Shown: positions 15,581 through 21,043 of the stretch, piece by piece | Position numbering within the stretch: the stretch's first letter is position 1 | How the letters are laid out: each line of letters begins with the position of its first letter | Assembly: GCA_002479485.1 (NCBI GenBank) | Contig: DLNM01000047.1 | Coordinates: forward strand, 1-21,043 | DNA from: Firmicutes bacterium UBA7510 | Lineage (GTDB): Bacteria; Bacillota; Clostridia; Tissierellales; Sedimentibacteraceae | Length of the DNA: 21,043 bases | Direction: 5' to 3' | The notes under the pieces: generated by a model | Databases searched by the model: none | Seen by the model: the letters and a program-made list of their open reading frames with translations, nothing else | Told to the model about the DNA's origin: nothing | Program-made: the position numbers and the translations under genes

Positions 15581-16465
15581 ATGAATAGTAATAATTATTA
15601 TACATTAACTGACTGTTCTAAGCACATCAAACCTCGAGAAAAAGATACTCACAAGGGCACATATGGTAAGGTCGGCATAGTAGCTGGTAGCATTGGAATG
15701 ACCGGTTCTGTTTGTATGGCAAGTATGTCATCTTTACGGAGTGGTAGCGGTTTAGTTTATACTGTAGTACCAAACAGTATATCTAATATTGTTTGTATTA
15801 AGTTAACAGAGTGTGTAATTAGAACTATTGGAAATTTTTCTAATTCAATAGGTTATTTTGTTAAAAATGATATACCGCATATTATGAAAGCTATTGAGGA
15901 TTGTGATTGTATAGTTTTAGGTCCTGGTATGGGTACAAATGAAGAAACTAAGACTGTTGTTAATCACATTCTTATAAACTACGAAAAACCTGTTGTTTTG
16001 GATGCAGATGGGTTAAACTGCGTAAGCAAAGACGTAAGTGTATTCAACAAAAGAAAAGCACCTACAGTTATTACACCTCACCCTAAAGAATTTGAAAGAT
16101 TACTAAAAAACAGTGAAATAGAATACATAGATAGAATTAATACATCTATTAAATTTTCTAATAAATATAATGTAATCACTTTATTAAAGGGCTATAATAC
16201 TGTTATAACCAATGTAAATTCACAGCACCACATTAATCCAACGGGGAATCCTGGTATGGCAACTGCTGGTAGCGGTGATGTTTTATCCGGTATTATAGCA
16301 TCACTAATTGGTCAAGGTATAGATGCTTTTAATGCTGCATGCTGCGGCGCATATATTCATGGTTTAGCAGGTGATTTAGCAGCTAAAGACAAAGGTGAAT
16401 ATGGACTAATAGCAACAGATATAATTGAATGCATACCTTATGCGATAAAAAGCGTTGTAAACTAA
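15581..16465 (+). CDS. nnrD: ADP-dependent NAD(P)H-hydrate dehydratase
   Basis: This enzyme repairs hydrated, inactive NADHX and NADPHX back to NADH and NADPH using a nucleotide. The 294-residue protein matches the YjeF C-terminal (carbohydrate-kinase-like) domain: GTYGKVGIVAGS (about 26-37), the GPGMG loop near 114, LDADGLN near 145, TPHPKEFERL near 168 and the catalytic TGNPGMATAGSGDVLSG near 220-235. The NnrE epimerase domain to which it is often fused is absent here and not encoded elsewhere in the window. AAAGGA lies 6 bases before the ATG. It is the only plus-strand gene, has its own promoter, and is divergent from the DUF89 phosphatase gene. Confidence 0.94.
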   Translation: MNSNNYYTLTDCSKHIKPREKDTHKGTYGKVGIVAGSIGMTGSVCMASMSSLRSGSGLVYTVVPNSISNIVCIKLTECVIRTIGNFSNSIGYFVKNDIPHIMKAIEDCDCIVLGPGMGTNEETKTVVNHILINYEKPVVLDADGLNCVSKDVSVFNKRKAPTVITPHPKEFERLLKNSEIEYIDRINTSIKFSNKYNVITLLKGYNTVITNVNSQHHINPTGNPGMATAGSGDVLSGIIASLIGQGIDAFNAACCGAYIHGLAGDLAAKDKGEYGLIATDIIECIPYAIKSVVN

Positions 16466-16496
16466 GGAGCACAAATTAAAAATTTTTGTCCTCCTT
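16464..16496. terminator. Hairpin between convergent nnrD and ATPase genes
   Basis: AAGGAG-C-ACAAA pairs with TTTGT-C-CTCCTT around an AT-rich loop. It lies between two converging genes and could stop transcription from both sides, although the T runs after the stem are short. Confidence 0.5.
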
Positions 16497-16510
16497 ATGT
16501 TTTGAACAAT

Positions 16511-18310
16511 TCATTTTACGAAGCTTATCTTTCTCATCCTATTAATTACAGCAAGTACTTCTTGTTTCCTCGGTAAATCTAAAAATCGACCACATGTAGT
16601 GAAGAAATTTGAGTATAAAACATCTACACCTTCTTTTTCAATCTCCTTATATAAATCTTCTATATTTTTATCAATATTAATATAATCATTTGATTTACTA
16701 ATTTCAAGCTTTCTTATAATAAAAGCTAATGCGTTTATTTGCTCTTTAGTTATAATATCATGAAGCATTTTAATATTAATTGTTTCATCACCTATTTTAA
16801 TAAAGCCAAGCTCTGATACTTCAAGACGTTCTGTGCCACTATTTTCTGGATAAGAAGTAAAACCTTTAGATAACAAAATTCGTTTATACTCCCAGCTTGT
16901 CTTTTCTATTTTCGATTTATTCTGCAAATTTATGCATAAAACTTTAGCCTTATCTGTCACATCTAGTAGCATGTAATTTTCCATCATATAAACTCTATCT
17001 GCTACAGAAAGGTACTCACTACTTCCGCCTATAACAAGTATTGTAGAAACATCTTTTTGTTTGTATAGTTCATTAACACGGTCTGTAAAAGGAATTATAG
17101 GCTCCTTTTCAATAAGTTTTTTCATAATACTATCACGTATCATAAAGTTAGTTGCACTTTTATCTTCATCAATAAGCAGAAGCTTTGAGTTTGAATTTAC
17201 AGCTTCCATAATATTAGCTGCCTGTGAGGTTGAGCCAGAAGCATGCTCAGTTGAAAAATTGCTTGTATCTCCATTTGGTAACCATTTAATAAACGGTGAT
17301 ATGTTAACATTTTTAATACTTCTTCCATCCTCAGCAGAAATTTTAACTGCTGTTTCATCTGTAATTACAAGCTCTCTACCATCACCATTTATATGACTAT
17401 ATATACCTGAAGATATAGCGTCTAATACTGTACTTTTGCCCGAATATCCTCCTCCTGTGATTATAGTTACACCGCGCTTTATACCCATTCCTTTTATACC
17501 TGATATCTCAATTTCGGCCTTTTTTGGAGAAATAAATGGAATAGCTGTGTCAAGAGGTAAATCTGTACCTTTATATCGCGGTAAAATACTGCCATTAGCT
17601 ATAAAGGTACAATATTCACTTTTAGTAAGCCATTGTCGTATCTCAGCTTGTTTTTTAGCTAATGAAATTGCAATATTAAGCTTATCCATATCAAACTGCA
17701 TTATATAACTATCAACAGCGTTAGGCAAATCTTTAGTTAACATTTGCAGTGTCTTTTTTATATTATTATGTGGTAACTGAATTTGAAGCATAATACATAT
17801 ACACCTTTTAGGTTGTTTATCTATTAAGTTTTTTTCAGGAATGCTAATAGTGTTTTTTGACTTATTTATATAATATCTTCTATTTACTATATTAAAATAT
17901 GACGAATTTCTTTTTAGAATTTTACCATTTGGCTCATAGATAAAGTAATGACCGTTTTCTTTATATGTTCGAGATCGGTTATCATTTAATTCATTTAGCT
18001 TCTCTATATATGGAATGAACATTCTAAGCATACAATCAGCGACAACATCTTTGAAAATATATAAATCATCTGACAAAATGATATTATCACTTTTTAATAT
18101 TAAGTCTATTGGTATTTTGATTTCTACAGTAGGTTTGTCAGGAACTGTTTTATTAGTTCTTGTTATTGAGTATGCAATTTCATCATCCCAATAAGTAGAA
18201 TCATTATGATATTCCGTATTTACCCCTGCAGGCATTATCATTTTGCCTTCATAAATGTCGTTATAATTTGGTGAGCTTTGATTTAATAAATAATATTTTA
18301 GTCTTTTCAA
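16511..18310 (-). CDS. Predicted ABC-class ATPase (COG3044 / PF09818 family)
   Basis: This 599-residue soluble ATPase belongs to a conserved but uncharacterised family. Walker A GGGYSGKST lies near residue 288. The family-specific GDGRELVITDETAVKISAED segment follows near 312. The ABC signature region ASGSTSQAANIMEA is near 358, and Walker B LLLIDEDKSATNFMIRD is near 378. EPIIPFTDRV and the STILVIGGSSEYLSVADRVY block, both typical of the family, complete the core. The N-terminal 250 residues are the family's own domain. There are no membrane segments, so it is not a transporter subunit. The start is TTG at 18308-18310 with AAAGGAG 9 bases upstream. The leader holds two tandem terminators and a 19-codon ORF, and I see no strong promoter of its own. 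Confidence 0.9.
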   Translation of the reverse strand: MKRLKYYLLNQSSPNYNDIYEGKMIMPAGVNTEYHNDSTYWDDEIAYSITRTNKTVPDKPTVEIKIPIDLILKSDNIILSDDLYIFKDVVADCMLRMFIPYIEKLNELNDNRSRTYKENGHYFIYEPNGKILKRNSSYFNIVNRRYYINKSKNTISIPEKNLIDKQPKRCICIMLQIQLPHNNIKKTLQMLTKDLPNAVDSYIMQFDMDKLNIAISLAKKQAEIRQWLTKSEYCTFIANGSILPRYKGTDLPLDTAIPFISPKKAEIEISGIKGMGIKRGVTIITGGGYSGKSTVLDAISSGIYSHINGDGRELVITDETAVKISAEDGRSIKNVNISPFIKWLPNGDTSNFSTEHASGSTSQAANIMEAVNSNSKLLLIDEDKSATNFMIRDSIMKKLIEKEPIIPFTDRVNELYKQKDVSTILVIGGSSEYLSVADRVYMMENYMLLDVTDKAKVLCINLQNKSKIEKTSWEYKRILLSKGFTSYPENSGTERLEVSELGFIKIGDETINIKMLHDIITKEQINALAFIIRKLEISKSNDYINIDKNIEDLYKEIEKEGVDVLYSNFFTTCGRFLDLPRKQEVLAVINRMRKISFVK

Positions 18311-18365
18311 ATTAAATATCTCCTTTAAAATTTGCTATACTAATCAGGATATTAGCGTTAATATA

Positions 18366-18399
18366 TGAAAAAAAGCATACCGTAGGGTTGGTATGCTTT
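18366..18399 (-). terminator. Terminator T2 in the ATPase leader
   Basis: A perfect 10-base-pair stem (18372-18381 and 18390-18399, AAAGCATACC/GGTATGCTTT) with an 8-base loop is followed by seven T residues on the minus strand. It lies about 55 bases before the TTG start of the ATPase gene, so it must be read through or bypassed if the gene is expressed from the upstream promoter. Confidence 0.85.
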
Positions 18400-18442
18400 A
18401 ATATCCATATATATTCAAGCCTAGCTTGAGGTTTTAGATATT
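18400..18442 (-). other. Nested stem element between the two terminators
   Basis: An outer stem AATATC/GATATT encloses an inner stem TCAAGC-TAG-GCTTGA with unequal internal loops, and it abuts terminator T2 directly. The layout resembles a small structured leader RNA, but it matches no riboswitch I recognise. Confidence 0.4.
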
Positions 18443-18453
18443 TAAAATGACAT

Positions 18454-18485
18454 AATAAAAAGCATACCAAAATTCGGATATGCTT
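18454..18485 (-). terminator. Terminator T1 behind the 19-codon ORF
   Basis: AAGCATATCC pairs with GGTATGCTT (one bulged T) around a 7-base loop and is followed by TTTTATT on the minus strand. Its right arm is identical to the right arm of T2 over nine bases, so it can also pair perfectly with the left arm of T2. Confidence 0.7.
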
Positions 18486-18498
18486 ATAAATTCAAAGC

Positions 18499-18529
18499 AA
18501 ATTTAAATAATAGATTTCTATTTAAATTT
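18499..18529 (-). other. Inverted repeat after the 19-codon ORF
   Basis: Eleven-base AT-only arms (AAATTTAAATA/TATTTAAATTT) lie 22 bases after the small ORF. There is no T run, so it is more likely an mRNA 3'-end stabiliser than a terminator. Confidence 0.45.
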
Positions 18530-18550
18530 CATATTACTCATCACTAATAT

Positions 18551-18610
18551 TTATTTTACGGCATGGCGAGTAATACAATATCCGAAATATAAAGTTATTA
18601 TTTTTTTCAT
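18551..18610 (-). CDS. Small ORF encoding a 19-residue peptide
   Basis: The reading frame MKKIITLYFGYCITRHAVK ends in TAA. I do not recognise the peptide. Support for it being real comes from its signals. AAGGAGG lies 8 bases before the ATG, one of the best ribosome binding sites in the window. A perfect TTGACA -35 box with a TAATAT -10 stands about 45 bases upstream, and a terminator follows 66 bases after the stop. The peptide has a hydrophobic start, one Cys and a basic end (Arg-His-Ala-Val-Lys). It could be a leader peptide for the ATPase gene, a signalling or modified peptide, or a small membrane-active peptide; the sequence cannot decide. Translation is likely, function unknown. Confidence 0.55.
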   Translation of the reverse strand: MKKIITLYFGYCITRHAVK

Positions 18611-18654
18611 ATTAATCGCCTCCTTAAAATTTCATAATAATTTTTTATATTTAA

Positions 18655-18683
18655 ATATTACTTTATTTTCATATAAATGTCAA
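18655..18683 (-). promoter_or_regulatory. Promoter of the 19-codon ORF
   Basis: On the minus strand a perfect TTGACA (18678-18683) is followed after 17 bases by TAATAT (18655-18660). It lies between the stop codon of the HExxH gene and the small ORF, giving a leader of about 38 bases. Confidence 0.7.
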
Positions 18684-18697
18684 TAATTATTAATTAT

Positions 18698-19162
18698 CTA
18701 CTCAAGATTTTTTAAGCCATCAAACAACTCATTATATGATTTTTGTTTTTTACATCTTCCATAGGAAAATTCTTTATTCTCTCCAAACTCAAGTAAAAAA
18801 CATTTAGTTAGTTCTTCAACTGTTTGCTCTAGGGAATTAAAAAACTGGGTATATGCAAATTCATGTTCAGGTGTTCCTTCTTTAAAGTTACTTACTATTA
18901 ATGATTCTGTTACTTGGTCAAGCGGATATAACTTTAAATGAAATAATTCGTGTACTAATACTTCCTCTAGATTTTCCTGCTTTGGATTGCCAGTATTAAG
19001 CATTATAATAGCTTTTCTATCATCGCAATCTATTTTTAAATCCCCTGTCTTTCTCCAGTTTATATCTTCTATAAACTCTAATTTAACATCCCAAAATGGA
19101 ATTATTCTTAATTTCTTGCACCAATTATCAAAAAGTCTTTGTAATTCTTCTTTGATTAACAT
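18698..19162 (-). CDS. HExxH-motif metallopeptidase-like protein
   Basis: This 154-residue protein has a zinc-protease motif, HELFH at residues 71-75, inside LEEVLVHELFHLKLYP. It is preceded by a beta-hairpin region (KIDCDDRKAIIMLN) like the one that precedes the active helix in small gluzincin/ImmA-type peptidases. A third zinc ligand may be a Glu in the later helix (residues 98-117), but I cannot fix it. There is no signal peptide or HTH domain. AAAGGA lies about 10 bases before the ATG. It follows the DUF3788 gene by 40 bases on the same strand and is probably in one operon with the Nudix and DUF3788 genes. Substrate and role are unknown. Confidence 0.7.
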   Translation of the reverse strand: MLIKEELQRLFDNWCKKLRIIPFWDVKLEFIEDINWRKTGDLKIDCDDRKAIIMLNTGNPKQENLEEVLVHELFHLKLYPLDQVTESLIVSNFKEGTPEHEFAYTQFFNSLEQTVEELTKCFLLEFGENKEFSYGRCKKQKSYNELFDGLKNLE

Positions 19163-19202
19163 AATATTCTATTCCTTTCTACAGTTAATTAAACAACTCT
19201 AT

Positions 19203-19637
19203 TTATTTTTTAGGCTTAACTTTTATTTCTGCTAATTTTATAATATCATCTACTTCTTCTTTAGAAAATACACGATAATAAACCCACCCGCCTTCACCGC
19301 AAGGATATCTATTTTGCCAAGCTTCAATTGTTTTAGGAAGATAATTGCTAATATTATGTTCTATTTTTTCCTTACCTTTACCGTTTATCTGAATAAGTAC
19401 AGTAAAAGCATTTTTTTCAAAAAAAAGATAGCATATATGAGTTGCTTTTTTAGAATATTTATATCCCCATCCATAATTGTTGCCAAATGGAAATTTTAAT
19501 TCCTTAGTTATATCATACCTTGAATTAAGCAATGTTTCAAAATATTCTATTAACTCCATTTTATCTTTACCAATATAGCTTAGAATTTCATTTTCAGTAG
19601 GAACATTATCTTTATCAAGCATTCTCTCATACATCAT
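19203..19637 (-). CDS. DUF3788 family protein
   Basis: This 144-residue protein matches the DUF3788 family along its length. It has an N-terminal MLDKDNVPTENEILSYIG, the central YGWGYKYSKKATHICYLFFE and the conserved IEAWQNRYPCGEGGWVYYRV near residues 107-126. The family is small, cytoplasmic and without assigned function; the shape of the sequence suggests a single compact domain. Two adjacent ATGs could start it. AGGAG is about 4 bases from the first and 7 from the second, so 19634 is also plausible. It begins 12 bases after the Nudix gene ends and is very probably cotranscribed with it. Confidence 0.87.
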   Translation of the reverse strand: MMYERMLDKDNVPTENEILSYIGKDKMELIEYFETLLNSRYDITKELKFPFGNNYGWGYKYSKKATHICYLFFEKNAFTVLIQINGKGKEKIEHNISNYLPKTIEAWQNRYPCGEGGWVYYRVFSKEEVDDIIKLAEIKVKPKK

Positions 19638-19649
19638 TTTTCTCCTGTA

Positions 19650-20108
19650 TTAAAATTTTTCTATTAAATCTTGGTTACTTAATACTTCAATTACTTTATC
19701 TAATAATTTTGGTTGAATTTCTGGATAAGTTAGATTTTCTGGAATTTCATCAAAAAATTCTATTTTTTCTATCTCGTAATTAGGTAATTTTTCAAAAGTT
19801 TTAATCTCGGCATAGTAAAGCATACCAAATGATTCTGAATGAAAATGATTATGTATTCTATCATTACCAATTACCGAATACACAGAAATAGGTATTATGT
19901 TATATTCAATTGCTCCTGTTTCTTCCCACAACTCACGCTTTGCAGTCTCAAATATATTTTCATTAATCTCTCTGCGTCCGCCTGGAATTTCATATGTATT
20001 CCTATTTATATTTTTACAATATACAAATTTATCATTGAATTTTGCAACTATTACAGCAAATTTTAGTAAATCATCATCTACTGTATCATAAAATTTTACT
20101 TCTATCAT
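19650..20108 (-). CDS. Nudix hydrolase
   Basis: This 152-residue Nudix enzyme has an intact box: Gly44, Glu50, Arg58-Glu59, Glu62-Glu63 and Gly65 in canonical spacing, preceded by TYEIPGG. It is related to MutT/YtkD-type house-cleaning hydrolases, but the substrate is not defined by sequence. The ribosome binding site is GGAGATGAG, about 10 bases before the ATG. It is the second Nudix gene in the window and is only distantly similar to the one at 13680-14138, so this does not look like a recent duplication. It leads a likely operon with DUF3788 and the HExxH gene. Confidence 0.88.
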   Translation of the reverse strand: MIEVKFYDTVDDDLLKFAVIVAKFNDKFVYCKNINRNTYEIPGGRREINENIFETAKRELWEETGAIEYNIIPISVYSVIGNDRIHNHFHSESFGMLYYAEIKTFEKLPNYEIEKIEFFDEIPENLTYPEIQPKLLDKVIEVLSNQDLIEKF

Positions 20109-20171
20109 TATTTCTCATCTCCATAAAGTTAATTTTTCATTAGCATATCATGTCATCGCTTTTGGAGCATT

Positions 20172-20298
20172 TTAAAATTCTTCTAGCTCTACAAAATTTA
20201 TGCCATGTTTAGTTGCTATACCACCAAATATAATATCTGTATTTTTACCGATATCAAAATAGTGTTTAAAGCAATATTTATAACCTCTTAAACTTAAT
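20172..20298 (-). pseudogene. C-terminal remnant of an unrecognised gene
   Basis: A minus-strand frame without a start codon reads LSLRGYKYCFKHYFDIGKN, continues with TDIIFGGIATKHG and ends INFVELEEF-TAA. The composition is strongly protein-like, while the frame is closed upstream by a stop and slightly overlaps the end of the CCG-protein gene in another frame. It is best read as the tail of a gene whose front was deleted. The family is not recognised. Confidence 0.55.
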
Positions 20299-20950
20299 GC
20301 TCTTTAATCCATTCATTTAACATATCATGCCACTTTACAGTATCATACACTTGTGGGTCAGACTGTTCTTCAAACAACAAATCTAATATATATCTTGGTT
20401 TTTTGCCTCCTATATGCATTGATTTTATACAGGATATACAATACACGCATACTTCATCACAAGGCATTGAACTTGCTCGTTCTTTCATTTTTTCGTGTAC
20501 CTTTTCAACAGGCAATGAAGGGTAAAAATCATCTCCACAACAAATTGAATGTGTACCGTTATATTTTGTCTCTATAATTTTTATGTTCATCTTATCAAGC
20601 AAAGTTCTTATTGCTTTATGAACTTGTGGCTTAGTACGTATAGGACATGCATCGTGTACAGATACCTCTAAGCCTTTATAGTCTGGAAATTCACATAAAT
20701 CATTTTCTGCAAGTATTTCCCACAATGATATTGTATCTATTCCTTCGTATAAATTGCTAAATCTTCTGTCGCAGCCTGCACAAGTATTAATTATAGTTGT
20801 ACCACTTGGTAAATTTGGATCGTGCTTACAGCAAATAGTATGTAAATTAATTTCAGGGTATTTTTTTCTTAAAATTGTTAATATTTTTTCAGAATACTCT
20901 AGTTTATACAATAAAAGCGCGCAACCAGGATTGTAAACTATATTTTTCAT
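20294..20950 (-). CDS. CCG-domain (heterodisulfide reductase B-like) Fe-S protein
   Basis: This 218-residue protein has two cysteine-rich CCG modules of the type found in HdrB, GlpC and LldE. Module 1 has Cys10, Cys40-Cys41 and Cys57/Cys60. Module 2 has Cys102, Cys137-Cys138 and Cys171/Cys174. Such modules bind unusual iron-sulfur clusters or act in thiol/disulfide electron transfer. There is no 4Fe-4S ferredoxin domain or flavin domain in the protein, so an outside electron partner is expected, but none is encoded in this window. The start is the ATG at 20950 with GGAGG 5 bases upstream. The longer frame (to 20983) runs through that site into a repeat copy and is rejected. Confidence 0.85.
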   Translation of the reverse strand: MKNIVYNPGCALLLYKLEYSEKILTILRKKYPEINLHTICCKHDPNLPSGTTIINTCAGCDRRFSNLYEGIDTISLWEILAENDLCEFPDYKGLEVSVHDACPIRTKPQVHKAIRTLLDKMNIKIIETKYNGTHSICCGDDFYPSLPVEKVHEKMKERASSMPCDEVCVYCISCIKSMHIGGKKPRYILDLLFEEQSDPQVYDTVKWHDMLNEWIKEH

Positions 20951-20964
20951 AATAACCTCCATTA

Positions 20965-21043
20965 TGCCACTTCGTGGCATCATAAATAGAGATGAAAAAT
21001 CACGTTTTTTGATTTTTCCAAAGCGTGAATGTCTTTTTTCACG
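20965..21043. repeat. Multi-hairpin intergenic repeat, copy 2 (cut by the window end)
   Basis: This copy has the same order as copy 1: TGCCACTTCGTGGCA (20965-20979), GAAAAATC/GATTTTTC (20994-21001 and 21011-21018), then CGTGAA/TTCACG (21024-21029 and 21038-21043). The window ends inside the last arm. The first stem has a G-C pair where copy 1 has A-T, so pairing is conserved. It abuts the ribosome binding site of the CCG-protein gene. Confidence 0.9.

Noticed and set aside
18366..18485. Known riboswitch class upstream of the ATPase gene
   Set aside because: The stems and loops do not match conserved cores of preQ1, guanidine, fluoride, T-box or other leaders I know, so only a generic structured leader is reported.
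20951..20983. Eleven-codon N-terminal extension of the CCG protein
   Set aside because: It runs through the GGAGG site and into the hairpin repeat. The ATG at 20950 has correct spacing.

Overview
The window comes from a low-GC Firmicute, most likely a spore-forming member of the Clostridia. The evidence is AT-rich DNA, strong AGGAGG-type ribosome binding sites, sigma-A promoters (TTGACA-N17-TATAAT), a Firmicutes-type LexA box in front of recA, and the sporulation-associated genes ymxH and ftsK/spoIIIE. I cannot name the genus. Every gene except one (nnrD) reads on the minus strand, so transcription mostly runs from high to low coordinates.

Region A (14-10062) is a conserved housekeeping block. 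In transcription order it holds ymxH (PRC-barrel sporulation protein), a ClpP/TepA-like protease with an Asn-rich N-terminal repeat, the DNA translocase ftsK/spoIIIE, rimO, pgsA, recA, rny and purB. ftsK, rimO and pgsA form a tight operon with 1-4 bp gaps or overlaps. recA, rny and purB each have a recognisable promoter. Clear terminators follow ymxH, the protease gene, recA and rny. The cinA gene often found between pgsA and recA is absent.

Region B (10192-14469) is accessory. It carries a stand-alone AAA/ABC-type ATPase, two GNAT acetyltransferases, a C_GCAxxG_C_C redox-like protein, a Nudix hydrolase and a DUF1905 protein. It also holds gene debris: a frameshifted fragment at 12246-12412, and a fused XRE-regulator/methyltransferase gene (12963-13529) broken by a stop codon and an internal deletion.

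Region C (14498-18610) centres on metabolite repair. A DUF89 damage-control phosphatase gene and a plus-strand NAD(P)H-hydrate dehydratase gene (nnrD) share a divergent promoter region, and a perfect LexA core dyad lies inside the DUF89 promoter. A large COG3044-type ATPase converges on nnrD. Its 387-base upstream gap holds an unannotated 19-codon ORF with its own promoter and ribosome binding site, followed by two terminators whose arms could pair with each other.

Region D (18698-20950) has an HExxH metallopeptidase-like protein, a DUF3788 protein, a second Nudix hydrolase, another gene remnant and a two-module CCG-domain Fe-S protein.

A multi-hairpin repeat, with compensatory changes in its stems, lies immediately upstream of the ribosome binding sites of two accessory genes (GNAT at 11630, CCG protein at 20950). 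A degenerate, shortened relative lies in the ftsK leader. This repeat and the small ORF/tandem-terminator locus are the best candidates for something undescribed.
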